Shown piece by piece: positions 36,690-48,649 of a stretch of DNA of 64,000 nt; the first letter of the stretch is position 1; every line of letters starts with the position of its first letter. This DNA comes from Nectonema munidae (taxonomy: Eukaryota; Nematomorpha; Nectonematoida; Nectonematidae), in the NCBI GenBank assembly GCA_030549495.1, contig JAUIRK010000012.1, forward strand, positions 18,829 to 82,828. The letters are read 5' to 3'. The notes under the pieces are model-generated. The model saw nothing but the letters and a program-made list of their open reading frames with translations, was not told the origin of the DNA and searched no databases. Made by a program: the position numbers and the translations under genes.

Positions 36690-39387
36690 TTAATAAATAT
36701 ATTTTAAAATATAAAATATAATATATATGTTTTTTTTTTTGGGGGGAGGGGTGGGGGGGGGGGGGGGGGGGGGGGGGGGTAGGGTTTGGGCTTGGCCTCC
36801 CCGGGCGGCCCGCGGGGCGGGGGAGGGGGGGGGAAAAAACCAAAAAAAACATAATTAATTAATTAATTAAAAAAATTACCTTTATATACTCAATAGTTCA
36901 AATATATGGTCCGTACTGCGAGTGTTTAAAGAGCCCTCAATTTATTATGAAAAACGTGCTCTCCTTTTTTTGATTTCTTATCTTAAGAAATCATTTTTGT
37001 CTTCTATAATCGATGCTACAAGAGATCAATGAGATAAAAAAGTCCGAAAATTTCTCGATTTCTCAAATTACAAAATTGCCAAGTTTCGATATGAAAAATA
37101 GAACGATACTTTTAAAAATTTAAGAAATTACTGGTAAAAGATAGAAATAAAAAACTTTTAGGTTAATTTTTCCTCGTCCAGCTAATAGGTAAATTGCCAT
37201 TACCTTTATGAATTACTTTCTATACCATTTGATTGGTCCATGATGTCGAAAAATCTTTTGTTTGTGCGAGAAATAAAATCTAATTAAAAACTAGAATTAA
37301 ACACTTTTAAGTCATTTGGAAGATTTCAATATTTAAAGTGTGAAGTTGCATTTGATTAACATGTTTTGCTAATTTTCATAAAAATTATGCTTTTAATAAA
37401 TTGTTATATTTAAAATAAAAAGTAAATAGCCAAATCCTATATAAAAAAATAGGTATGTATTATGTACACATATGTAATTTTTTTGTTTCCTTATTGCATG
37501 ACCAAGTAACAATGGATTTTATTATTTTGACGCTGCTTATATGTGCCAAATTTGACTTTATAATCAATTTTAAAACACATCTGTTGGAAGAAAATAAATT
37601 TACAAAAATTCTTTTATTCAGGTTAATAATAGGTAAAGTGTATTTATGAAAATCCTGTCAAATTTCAGCACTCAAAAAAATATTAAAATATTTATGTTTT
37701 GTTGTACTTTTAGGTATCCAGAATCCTATCTTTGCAAACTCTTCAATGGAAGTGTGGCCATTGTTTTGGACAGTTTTAAGCAGAACTACTTCATTGACAG
37801 GGATGGCATAATCTTCAGACACATCCTCAATTTCATGAAAAATGATGAATTGATTCTTCCACGGGACTTTTGCGAGTTTGATCTTTTGCTCAAAGAATCC
37901 AAATTCTACAACATAAAGACTCTCGTGCAACTCATCGAAAAGGAGATCCAAGAAAAGTCAAGTAGTTCGAAAAAGGAATGTCTAGTGGTCACTACGAGTC
38001 CAGACGTCGGTGAAGTTATTTATATCAGTGGAAGAAAGCTCACAATTAAACAAATATTTCCAGGTAGGTTTAACGCTTTAATCAATAAATACACTTTTTT
38101 ATATAACATAATTTGACATAAAAGTAAACCAAAGACAAAACTGCAAAACTAAAAACTTGGGCAAATTTTTCTTCCCAAAATTTGATATTTCTTCGTTTTT
38201 TACCAATTATAAAGTTAGATTAATGTATATTTTATTTTTTCCTATATATGAAATGTGGTATAATTATATACTAATTTTTTTATTTTATACGTAAAGGGCG
38301 GAAGGATCATTTTTTTTGAAAGAAAAGTAATAAAAAAAAACAGTTTCTAACAAATTTATTATCAAGTGACACGAAACTTGGAATCCACGAGTCTTTATCA
38401 ATTTAAAATACTTAATGTAGTAGGAATTGTTGAATGCTTTGAAGTAAAAGGATTAACTTTATGCTACTTAAGAAAAAAAAAAATCTCAAAAAGATCTAAT
38501 GCTGACCTTCATCCAACTCTCCTTGCTCTCTCTTCAATAAACATTTCCCTAAGTTGCTCTCTGAAATATTTAAAAAATTAAATTACTTTATAATTTATTA
38601 TCAATTTGTGCAGCGTCTTTAAAAATTTCAAGGGATATAGGAGATAAAACAGCCCTTCTCGACCTCAGACTTTCAAATTAAAAATCCTACTGATTTTTTG
38701 GTTGGATCTTGGAATGCATCTCTTTTGAACAATCGTATTCACTTGGTTCAACCTTTTCAAATCATTTAACACAATGCTCCCAATTTTTTTGTGATCGAGT
38801 ACCACTTGCAAGAAGAAGAAACTTTCAATTTTAACTAAATTCTTAAAGTATAAAAGTTTTTGAGAAAAAAGGTAGATATATTTTAAATCATGTTCTGGTC
38901 ACAATCGATATATTTTTTAACGATTGGCACGTGAATCACTGTTCCCAAATACGATAAAGAAATACCTTATTTGCAAATAATTGGTCTTTTGTCTCATTTG
39001 CTCGAATATCAACAATATTGGAAAGCAACTTACCAGAAATCAAAAAACCAAAATCACCATACCGGCGACCGTTCTAAATGCTGCCATTTCTTTGCATTCT
39101 TCTGTCGTATAGCAACATTTTTCTTGATAGAAATTATAGACGTTCTGAATGAGAATAAAAAGATAGCTTGGAATGTGAATCAAAACTTCGTCAGCTCCTT
39201 CCCACTCAACGGCTACTTCAACACTTTCTTCGTCGAAGTTCTGGAGCGCATTCTTTCCCACAAGTTCGCCTTGATCTCATCACACAACGCATTTGAGCAG
39301 TGTGACAAATCCTGTTGTAAGTACCTTTTTTCCAAAGACATGAGGGTGAATTTCAAACACAGCAACCTTCCAAATGGCCTTTCTTGA
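34083..39387 (+). CDS. KCTD1/KCTD15-type BTB protein (three exons, 332 aa)
   Basis: Exons 34,083-34,474, 37,714-38,063 and 39,131-39,387 join in frame (999 bp with stop). The order is a Ser/Pro/Thr-rich N-terminus (1-105), a T1-type BTB domain (about 113-215) and the KCTD1/15 C-terminal domain (about 220-325). Diagnostic matches are VHIDVGGITYTTTLSSLTKY, VLDSFKQNYFIDRDG, FRHILNFM, ECLVV plus PDVGEVI, IFPEIIDVL and FPLNGYF plus VEVLERI. In vertebrates this family represses AP-2 (TFAP2) and influences Wnt signalling, acting as a nuclear oligomer. The protein is longer than vertebrate KCTD1 (about 257 aa) because of the N-terminus. It lacks the family's terminal IKQEPLD-like sumoylation motif. 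The first ATG in the exon was taken as start; the frame is open to 34,029, so an upstream exon is possible. Intron 1 holds a piggyBac piece and a suspicious homopolymer tract. Confidence 0.93.
34930..35445 (+). mobile_element. piggyBac transposase N-terminal fragment inside KCTD intron 1
   Basis: The plus strand shows acidic pieces (IEKGIDSEEEYNDN) followed by IIEETSLYAKRQKTN and INMREMQQFLRLILLNGIRV, shifted between frames. The motif (I-x-E-x-T-x-x-Y-A ... F-L-x-x-x-L-x-x-G) is the start of the piggyBac transposase domain, just before the catalytic core. The core is absent. The source family differs from the copy at 43.6 kb. Confidence 0.6.
36560..36850. other. Abnormal GC and homopolymer tract (probable sequence artefact)
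   Basis: A 30-base T run, G runs of up to about 30 bases and a CCCCGGGCGGCCCGCGGGGC-like block stand in DNA that is otherwise about 75% AT. The transition is abrupt on both sides. No element or gene explains it. It lies inside KCTD intron 1, so the coding sequence is not affected. Treat the sequence and spacing here as unreliable. Confidence 0.7.
37714..38063 (+). CDS. KCTD gene exon 2 (most of BTB domain)
   Basis: The acceptor GTACTTTTAG ends at 37,713 and the donor GTAGGT begins at 38,064. The exon supplies the last base of Lys131, residues 132-247 and one base of Glu248. It carries YPESYLCKLFNGSVAIVLDS and the FIDRDG motif typical of the KCTD1/15 branch. The ECLVV strand opens the C-terminal domain. 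Confidence 0.93.
39131..39387 (+). CDS. KCTD gene exon 3 (C-terminal domain)
   Basis: The acceptor TTCTTGATAG ends at 39,130. Joined to exon 2 it gives FPEIIDVLNENKKIAWN, aligning with FPEIGDV...AGWN of vertebrate KCTD1. It continues with SSFPLNGYF and VEVLERILSHKF and closes with a TGA after LPNGLS. Divergence is higher here than in the BTB domain. Confidence 0.9.
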
Positions 39388-39501
39388 TGCTTTGCGCCGT
39401 AGAGTAGGCCGACGCATATGTGTATACCCGAATACATGTATGATATTTAATTTTAAGTATCATTTTCATGAGTGCAGGCACTCTATATATACTAAATGAT
39501 A

Positions 39502-39507
39502 AATAAA
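39502..39507 (+). promoter_or_regulatory. Poly(A) signal of the KCTD gene
   Basis: AATAAA lies about 115 bp after the KCTD stop codon and before the LINE that begins near 39.6 kb. Confidence 0.65.
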
Positions 39508-39599
39508 GTTTAATCTTTTTACAAACATTTAGTGTACGGTTTTTATTACCCTGATCCATCCATCACATTTTGCTTTTTATATCTTTTAATTCTCTGAAA

Positions 39600-41365
39600 A
39601 ACAGTCGTAGTCAGGAAGTTTTCGGTCTATCGATATATGATCTTAAATACAGAATTATATATCTCTAGCTCTTATGAAGGCTTTTAACTCCTGTATTGCA
39701 GAAAACATATTCCCAGATACTCTAAAAAATACAAAGATCATTCCAGTATACAAAAGAGGTGATAAAAGTAAGGTAGGGAATTACAGACCCATTTCTATAG
39801 TAAGCTCATTATCAAAGGTATTTGAAAAAATTTTATTTGATCAATTATATACATATTTCTCATACAACAATTTTCACTCCTATTATCGATTTGGCTTTAA
39901 GAAAGGTTCCTCCATTGAAGTTTTACATTCTTATTTTATTAATTCTGTGGTAGACTCACTTGAAAAAAAGAAGGATGTTTGAGCTCTTTTTTTAGATCTC
40001 AGTCAGGCTTTCGATTCCATACCACATTGCTTGCTTCTATCTAAATTGAATTTATATGGATTCTCGAATGCTTTGTTAAAATTTTTTAAATCTTATTTCA
40101 GTAACAGATATCAAACCGTATATATTAATAATTTTATGTCCGAAAAAAGGAGGTAATTTCAGGTGTGCCTCAAGGGACAATTTTAGCTCCCTTATTTTTA
40201 AATATTTTCATGAATGATTTATGGAAGTTCGTCTCAGAGATTGAAGTTATAATGTATGCTGACGATATTACATTGCTATTTTCTGATAGGACTTTGATGG
40301 TGTCTCTCCTAGATAAAAATATAGCTCTGGTTAAAAATTGGTTTGCCTGTAATAGGTTGTTTTTGAACACTCAAAAATCAAGATTTGTTTCATTTTCATA
40401 CCCAAAGATTACTCCAAGTTATGATGAGAAAAACCTATTATCTTTGGGAATTCAAAGAGCATATGAGCATAATCTATTAGGTTTAATCATATCCAATGAC
40501 CTCACTTGAAATCGTCATGTGACATACGTAACTCACAAACTTGCCTATATCTCTGGTATATTTAAGCAAGTCAAAAAGTTCTTCCCAACCAAAACCTTGC
40601 TTCTCTATAAAAGTCTCTTTATCCCTCATCTTAGATACAGTATATTCAACTGGGGCCATACAAACGACTCTATTCTTTTTTCACTTCAGAAAAAAACACT
40701 TAGAGTGGTTTTTGGTCTTCATCCAATCTCACATACAAACAACATCTTGTACGAAAACTCCTTACTTAAATTCGAAGATCTATACTATTTGAGTATCTAT
40801 ATTTACATATATAAGTTTTTATACTACATGCCACCACCCCTGTTTGATAATTTTATCACGTTTAACTGGTCAAAGAACAGAACCTCACCTCGATATATAA
40901 GTCAAAGTCACTCCCTTTCTATATCTTCTCAAAGTCGAGGCAATCCTTTTCGTACAAAGTTTCCACTTTTTACAATACCAGTGAAACATCTTTTTCCCTA
41001 GATCATATTCATATCAAAAAGTTTCAAAAGATACTGCAAAAGTTTTTCCTTGATTCATACATGAAGCTCAATCACTGTGCAACCTCCGATTGATTTATCT
41101 GCCAAAGTGTAATTGTTTGATATATTCTATTCTCGCCATCTTAGCTTTCTCTATACTTTTTATATTATATTTCCTCGGCTCTGAAGAATATTGCATCCAG
41201 GTTGGCGGCTGTTTTTGGCCTTTGACATTCAACCCTCAGAAGTTATATTTGCTTTTTTTAAATGTAGAGTTTTGTAATTTTCACATCATTTTATTTATTT
41301 TTTTTTCTTATAATTTTTACATTTTGACTATAACACTTTTGAAAATAAAGCTGATATGATATGTA
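39600..41365 (+). mobile_element. LINE (CR1/Jockey-like), 5' truncated, relatively young
   Basis: The reverse transcriptase is read almost whole. Blocks are NTKIIPVYKRGDKSKVGNYR and PISIVSSLSKVFEKILFDQL (39,730-39,845), LFLDLSQAFDSIPHCLLLSK (about 39,985-40,045), GVPQGTILAPLFLNIFMNDL (about 40,160-40,220) and IMYADDITLLF (40,249-40,281). Later blocks are LLGLIISNDLT and SLFIPHLRYSIFNWG. The frame is broken by a TGA near 39,980, one frame change near 40,150 and a TGA at 40,507. The ORF ends near 41,000, followed by a 3' part with AATAAAG and a GATATGATATG tail at about 41,345-41,365. The endonuclease and ORF1 are missing. Confidence 0.88.
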
Positions 41366-41984
41366 TATCAAATTCAAAAATACACGCGGATCCTAAGACA
41401 ACGATTCTGAGAAATTTGAATAACCACCACTAAAGTGAAAAAATACGGAAAATCTCGCTCTTTTTTATATTTAAATTCTTGAATCCTTCATTCACTTTAA
41501 ATTGAATAAACTCTTCCTAAAAGATTCCTTCTACTGTTTCCATGTTACAAAAAACGGATTTATCAATCACCCTTTCTTCTGCTTTTTGAATCCTTAATTT
41601 TAAACGGTTAGAGATCCTTCATCTGATATTTATAATTAAAAAAAAATTGATTTTGATTAAAATTTTGACTATACATTTATTTTTTATGTTAAAAGTAAGT
41701 TTTTAAATAATATTTGAATACTTGTTTATACAATGCCGATAAAAATTTGCTAAAAAAAATTACCCACCTAAATTCCATTCGTCCAGAAGAGTAATCACCA
41801 GCATAAAGAGAAAATTATTTTTCCCGTATACAATATATTTTTTAGATATTGAATGAATCGTGAAGAAAAACTTATTGATTAATCTAAACGCTTTATTTTG
41901 CTGTTTTAAATCCTCATATAGATATTTCTTCAATGCTGCTGTTTTTTTGAAATTGAGATTTTTGCCTATAATATTTAATTTCAA

Positions 41985-42290
41985 ATACATGTGTAAAAAA
42001 CTTTATATACTTATTTAGATAAAAAGTTCCTTTTTGAGATGAGCTGTCACCTTTAGATCAATTTTTTGACAGGTTTGATTGATTTTCATAAAAAATGAAT
42101 ATCACCACTGAATTCAGCATATTTGAAAATGGGTATACATGCGTAAAAAACTTTTTATAATTATTTAAATAAAAAGTTCCTTTTTGAGATGAGCTGTCAA
42201 ATATAAATCAATTTTTTGACAGGTTTGATTGATTTTGATAATAAAAAAATGGACATCACCACTGAATTCAGCATAGTTGAAATATATATG
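41985..42290 (+). repeat. Tandem duplication, two copies of about 150 bp
   Basis: Both copies contain AAAAAGTTCCTTTTTGAGAT, then GAGCTGTCA, then TTTTTTGACAGGTTTGATTG and CACCACTGAATTCAGCATA, in the same order and spacing. Divergence is low. Confidence 0.85.
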
Positions 42291-42589
42291 TAACATTAAA
42301 AATATTTATAAAAACTTATTACTTGTTCAAGTTGATTGTTCAATTACAAAACGTTGCAACCTTCTTCATCTAAAAAATTATCTCTTTGACACAAAAGGAA
42401 AAAGATGGACAAATTCAATTTAAATTAAAAATATCTTGATATTGACTAAATTTTCACATATTGGCATCTGTGCCATTTTTGATAAATCTGACCTATTCTA
42501 AATTTTCAGATTTCCTACCCATCTTAGCTAAATGTTAACTGTAATCCTAGATGATAAGCTATAGATTTAAATATTTTTCATTTGTAAAA

Positions 42590-43435
42590 GAGGAACTTCT
42601 TTTTCACAGTCAAAATATTTTTGAAGACAGTATCTTTAAGTAAACCGCAAATCTGATTCAAGCTTTCAGATATTTTAAAACCATAAATGCCAAACTTGAG
42701 TCGAAAAATGAAACCAGCATCTTCCACTTGGCATATAAACAGATATTTTATTTAAATTTCAAAAATATTTCTGTAGACATTAGACATAAATCGAAAATTT
42801 GATTGACACTTTCAGACATTTAAAACCTCTAAATACAAAAAATGATTTTAGAAATAAAAATTATCATGGTCGAATTGGTATAAAAACATATATTTCATGT
42901 AAAATTAGAGAGAATATTTTGTGATATAGTTTTCAGACATAAACTGCAAATTTGATTGACACTAGCAGTAAAACCTCTAAATGCGAAAACTGTGTTCATA
43001 AATGAAATCATCATGATCTATTTGCTATAAAAACAAATTTTAGAACTATACGCAAATTTAATTGATACTTATATGTATTTTCAAATTCAAACTCAAAAAT
43101 TGAGTCCATAAATGAAACTAGCATGGTTGATTTGGTATAAAAACATATATTTAATTTTAAAATTTGAATGAATAATGTTTTTGGAGACAATTTTTAAAAG
43201 TAAACCACAAATTTGATTAACACTTATAGGTATTTTCACATCCTAAATGTAAAAAATGAGTTCAAAAATGAAAACAGCATGATTGATTTGGTATAAAAAC
43301 ATATATTTCAAGAGAATATTTTTGGAGACAATTTTCAGAAGTAAACCGCAAATTTGATTAACACTTATAGGTATTTTCAAATCCTAAATGTAAAAAATGA
43401 GTTCAAAAATGAAAACAGCAAAATTTTGCTGAAAA
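42590..43435 (+). repeat. Satellite-like tandem array, about six units of 120-180 bp
   Basis: Each unit contains the ordered words AAACCGCAAATTTGATTGAC, CTAAATG, GAGTTCAAAAATGAAA, then GGTATAAAAACATATATTT and TTTTGGAGACA. Units grow more alike toward the right end; the last two are nearly identical. There is no coding potential. The array stops just short of the piggyBac copy at 43.6 kb. Confidence 0.8.
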
Positions 43436-43609
43436 ATTTTAATTTTTGATTTTGATTGACAGTTTTGGACATGAAGGGTCATTCAACTACCATGAAAATG
43501 GTTTCAAAAGATGCAGCTAGCGATTTTAGGAAAAGTCACAAAATTTGAAGGGATATGATTCAGCCAATTTTCTAGAATTAATTTTTTAGTGAATTATTCC
43601 CAGCACTAA

Positions 43610-44875
43610 TAGGGTTAGGATATGTTTATATAATTCTTAGCGGATTTGCTATATCTTTTAGCGTGCCTAAGGGGATAAACACTTGCTTTCGTTGAGTTTG
43701 AAGCAATATGGACAACTTTATTGTCTTGCCATCTAACTATTAGAACCTTTCCATCTGATTTAAAATCAAAAGAACCTCTGTCTATTTTTGAAGGAGTTTT
43801 TGAAAATGAACACATTTTCATTCTGTTTTCCCTTATAGTGCCTGTGGCATTGAAGCCTTTAACGCGAAGAATTATAAGAAGATCGTAGGATGTGAAAAAG
43901 TTGTTGAAAAAAATGTGATTATTTCGAGGATTGCCAGCAACTTGGAGTATAAGTTTAGTACAACGCGAGTACCCAAAGGGCCAGTATTCATACTATCTGA
44001 AACTTTTCCTACAATATGTTTTGAATTTGAATGGATAACATTTAGAAGATGCCAAAACCCAATTTTTATATCCAAATCTTATTGGCTTATTTCGAATAAA
44101 TTGTTTCGATGAATGACACCCAAAATACGGGACCATTTGCTCATCAACAGACAAATCACGACTAAATATGCCAAATTGTTGTAAAGATTCATTGACGAGA
44201 TCTTGAAGAGGTAGAATTTTTGCTAATTTATTGCCCTCTTGCAAAGTATCGTTATCACAGAAGTGTGTAAAGGATTTAATTTCTTTGAATCTAGACATTT
44301 GTCTACTAATCAAGAGACAAGCAACATCATCATCTTTACTCCAATATAGATCTTGGCGTGGGCGACCGTTATAACCGGATAAAATGAGAATCCCAACAAA
44401 CTTTTCTAATTCATTTTCATTCATAGCAAGACAAAAGTTTTTTTGACCTGCATGCCGATTTGATTCTTCGACAATGAATTCTTTAATTTTTTCACTAAAG
44501 AAAAGTTCGAAAATTTCATATGGTTCGATATTCATTAGATCTGCCCTTGTTTCTTTAGGAGATGAAAAATCAATGATGTCAAGAGGAACTAACTTGCTAG
44601 ATTTTTTCCAAATAGGAGCATCTTCTAGAGACTTTTTTCGCTTCCTTTGATTTTGAGTTTGATTAGAAACACCTTATTTTCGTTGAACCTCAAGTTTTAC
44701 TACAACATCGTTTGGAAGATTATCTGAAGCTAAACCAAGATTTTCATTTTCAGATTCGTTATCAGTTTCTCGTGAGTCTCCACTATTAGGAGGGAGGATA
44801 ACTACATCAACTTGGGCATTACTTTCATTACCCAAAACATCTTCAAGTGTGATTGATATATTCACTTGCTTCTAT
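43610..44875 (-). mobile_element. piggyBac transposon copy, broken and truncated
   Basis: The minus strand gives an acidic N-terminus (44,865-44,674) ending at an in-frame stop. A 180-codon frame (44,535-43,993) holds FVGILILSGYNGRPRQDLYW, the following SRFKEIKSFTHFCDN and LSVDEQMVPYFGCHSSKQF. In shifted frames come FFTSYDLLIILRVKGFNATG and RGSFDF then VLIVRWQDNK (43,615-43,821). The usual DNFFTS aspartate reads Asn here (FNNFFTS), so a catalytic residue is lost. The GGVD block and cysteine-rich tail are absent at the 43.6-kb end. The family differs from the copy at 19 kb. Confidence 0.87.
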
Positions 44876-44949
44876 ACAAAGGATAAAGATTAGAATAAAG
44901 TTAAAAGCAAACATTAAAAGGAAAAATGATTGATGAAAGATCTTTTTTC

Positions 44950-47900
44950 GTTCGAGTTGCTGCTTGATCGGTCATGCAGGTTCTAATTGTAAGAATAGCA
45001 GTGTGTGTAGTTGTGCTGATTCTCCGATAGTAATCATTGTCAACATTCAGATCTTAGTCCATTTTGTTGTTATAATTGTAAAAGTATGATCTTGGAAACA
45101 CTAACACCTCCGTCCTAAGTCATTCTTGCCCTTGGGTCCAAAAGAAGATTAATTTTGTCGCTAAAAACACTTCCTATTATGAACAATAATTTTATTTTCT
45201 TACTTAAATGTTCAATCTATTCATTCTAAATTTTCTTCCCTCGAAATCTTAGTTCAGCAATTCAATTCTCATTCTTTGCATCCTCTTTCAGACCTTTTTC
45301 TCTAAGAAACTTGGTTAGGTAAATGTGATTTTCTAAATTAATCTAATTCTCTAATTAATAAGCCAGCAGGGAGGCCTAGCTTTTTTTGTCCACTCCGACT
45401 TCTATATGTAATACTTGTGAGTTTGCTTGAAATGCTCTTTTTAATAATGATCGTAAGTTTTCCATTCATAAGTTTTACAGATTACCTTCTTCTCTTTCTG
45501 AAAATATTCAATTGTTTTTTACCTGTCTTGATTCATACCCATCTGGCATAAGCTATTCTTTTGATAATTTTATTCTTGGCGATCTTAATTTTAATTTACT
45601 TGAATATCTAGAAGATGATACGGTATGCAATTTTTTAAATACGCTCCCTGCCTCTAATTTCATTCCCACCATTTCATCAATGACATCAACACTCTCCTTG
45701 ATAACATTTTCTTTCATCTAATTTCCTATTTTGATTACATTTAATTTAGCTAAGGAGTGAGGATCTTACGGTTTTTTAAATTAGAGAATTACGTTTAATA
45801 GAAAGTATAGGGAGGTGATGAAGTTTACCGTGTATGGCATTTTACACACATATACCCATTTTTAAGTAGGCTATGTTTACTGGTTATATTCCTTTTTTTT
45901 TATAAATATTAGTCAAACCTGACAAAATAATTTAAATATGACAGCCCATGTCAAAATTAATTTAAACCCTCATAGTAAATTTGAAAACAATTTTTTTTAA
46001 TCATTCTAAATTTTCTCATCCGACATCGTGATATAATTCGTCACATCTTTCTAACATGTATTATGATGTCCCCTCGCTAACGGTATTAACGAAATTGTTT
46101 TTTAAGTCCCTTTCAAGCAAATAATAATTAGGCCATTTTTCCAACAATAAATATAACGCCAAGCTCTAGGATTGGATATTATTTTGATCAAGCAAAGAGA
46201 TGTTTTATATAAAAAATTCAAGAAAACGTTGAATCAATAAATAACACTGATCAATAATAAATCCTAATAAATCAAAAAATACCCTATCAAAAACTTAAAA
46301 AACAATAGTTTGAAAAAGCAGTCTTTGAAAATAAAAACAACATCAAAAGATGTGGAAAAAGTTTGATTCTTGTATCAAATCACGAGTTCATCCAATCGAC
46401 TCAATTTATCGTCATTATTCTCTTCTATCGAATGATACTGATATAGCGCGAATTGCTTCAACATCCATTTCAAACTCCGCTCTAACTCTACAATTTCAAG
46501 CAATGATGAATTACTTATCTTACCTTCGCCGCGTTCAAGCATCTTTAGCTTTCCATTGATGTACTTATTGGTAGTGATTTTCTCAAAAATAGTAAGTGCT
46601 CAGACTACTACGGGATTTCCTCATGCGACATATAATTGAAGAAAAAAACTCTATTGCTACAATACTAATGACTAGCTTTAAAGTTTGTATATCCACATTC
46701 CACGGGGTTATTCCTAAATGTTTGAAATTTTCTATTATATTACCTATATTCACAAAAAAGAGACAAAACATTGGTTCACAACTACAGACGGATCTCTATA
46801 ATATCCTCTATCTCAAAAGTTTTTGAGAGAATCCTTTATAAGAATCAAATTTATGTTTATCTGAACCGAAGTTCTTTCTTTTATGCAGAGTTTGGTTTCC
46901 ACTGAATCATTTCATTCTTATTATATTGACAAAATCATTGAAGCTCGTGACGGTAAAAACCAAGTTCTTTCCTTTTCTATTGACTTGTCTAAAGTATTTG
47001 ACTCATTATATCACTCTATCATTATTGTTAAACTAAAATTTTATGCCTTTTCTGAATCTACTGTCACATCTGATCTTTAACATATTTATAAACAAACTCC
47101 CAAATTATTTTATCTCTGCTGATTTCTTCTTTTATTCAGATGATGTGAGGATCTTAATTAAAAATGCTTACCTCTCTACTTTTCTGATTTCAGATTGTTT
47201 AAAATCTATTAACAAATGCTTTAAGCACAACTCTCTTCAAGTCAATTCATAAAACTTATGAATGCTTTTTAATTAATGCTGACCTTGAAATGACACTGAC
47301 CAATTATGGTATAGAAATAATAAATAAGTAATAAGTTTATAACTTAGACTAGTTTTCAAAAGTAACTTGTCTTGGAAAGATCATATAAATCATTCAATCT
47401 TGAAATTTGGTTACATTATTCGGATTCTAAAGCATAGTAGGAAGTATTTCACTTTTGAAACCTTGCTTATAATTTATAAAACTCTCTACTCGCCTCATTT
47501 AGAGTATAGTATCATAAATTGGGACATTCTTCCATATCAAATTTGATTTTCTCACAAAAAAAGATTTGAGGATAAAAAATTTCATAATATATTTGAACAT
47601 ACATCGGCCACTATCATAACCCTTTCTTTTCTTAAACTGTCTGATATGTGGAATTTCAGTTTAGTTATTTCAATTCATAAATATTCAATTGTTCCTTCAA
47701 TTATTAGATTGCTAATGTCCAATTGTTCCTTCAGTATCAAAATCATTCTTTTAGAAAAGTTAAATTGCTTTGAAAAAACGAATTCATTTTACACATCTCG
47801 GTGTACTTATTCTGACTGCTTTTCTTGGAATAGACATCCAATGTATTTGTTATAGTTTTCTTTCTCTGTCATTTGCCTATTAATTATCTTGTATAATTGG

Positions 47901-47950
47901 ATATGCAAAAGTAGAAAATAAAAATTACATTTTATCCGTTTATTTTAAAA
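44950..47950 (+). mobile_element. LINE, long but heavily decayed
   Basis: Parts appear in normal LINE order. Cys-rich, knuckle-like ORF1 residues lie near 44,985-45,080 (weak). The start of an apurinic endonuclease is SYLNVQSIHSKFSSLEILVQ (about 45,200), and its FILGDLNFNLLEYL motif lies at about 45,565. The RT entry is KCLKFSIILPIFTKK (about 46,720). Then come SIDLSKVFDSLYHSIIIVKL (about 46,975), YSDDVRILI (about 47,135) and LSWKDHINHSILKFGYIIRI (about 47,370). The final RT-thumb-like block is YSPHLEYSIINWD. Many stops and frame changes show old age. Confidence 0.82.
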
Positions 47951-48061
47951 ACTCTCGGCTCAAAACACGCGCACTCCAATAACTCCTATATAAGCAATCT
48001 GTATACATCCGCATAAAGATGAGAAAAATATATTCAGAAAGAGGTAGGACACATCTCCTAA

Positions 48062-48182
48062 CCCGTTAACGCCCAATGTCGACTATAGTCGACTTTACAA
48101 AAATAAAATCGTCTGCGTTTATCAAAGCTCTTTAATAAAAATCTTCTGCAGATATCGTCTGATTATTCAGGTCGTTAACGGG
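48062..48182. mobile_element. Short TTAA-type MITE (piggyBac-like), 121 bp
   Basis: It begins CCCGTTAACGCCCAATG and ends GTCGTTAACGGG, flanked by CTAA on the left and TTAA on the right. A GTCGACTATAGTCGAC palindrome lies just inside the left end. CGTCTGC words recur as in the copy at 5,095. The subterminal palindrome parallels the GACTACA...TGTAGTC palindromes of the piggyBac at 18.7-20.7 kb. Confidence 0.8.
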
Positions 48183-48649
48183 TTAAAGCTGCCAAACAGA
48201 CAGAAAATGAAATATTTTCATAAAATTCGATTTGATATAAATCTTGTTTACCTTTTTTTGAGTCGATAAAAAAATTTTAAAAATTTACTTTACTTTTTTT
48301 ATTTGGATATATTATTTACATAAATAATTTAATTTTTTGCATACGGGTGGTCATTCCTTTTCACTTGTTTGATCAAAGAATTTTTTTATTCGAAATAGCT
48401 CTAATTTATTTCAGTGCAAAGTTCTACCCAACGTGCGATGTGTAAAATGGAAGTTGTCTATCACTGAAGAATAAAAAGCCTGATAACTTAAATCATAAGA
48501 CTTCATTTGGAAACCTACAAATTGATAATAATGGAAATATGCTGAAAAGTTTCTATAAACTGAAATGAAATAAATTTTTTGCAATGTCAAAATAAGATAA
48601 ATTTATAAGATGCTTTTATAAAAAAATATCAACATACTTATCTATTTTT

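Noticed and set aside
36613-36852. Pro/Lys-rich 79-codon minus-strand frame
   Set aside because: It arises entirely from the G and T homopolymer tract, which is probably an artefact.
17265-39387. A mod(mdg4)-like locus joining the FLYWCH exons to the BTB exons
   Set aside because: The BTB here is the KCTD T1 type with its own complete C-terminal domain and stop, and it lies downstream of, not before, the FLYWCH exons.
42590-43435. CRISPR-like array
   Set aside because: Units are 120-180 bp, diverged throughout, without unique spacers between identical short repeats, and the genome is an animal's.
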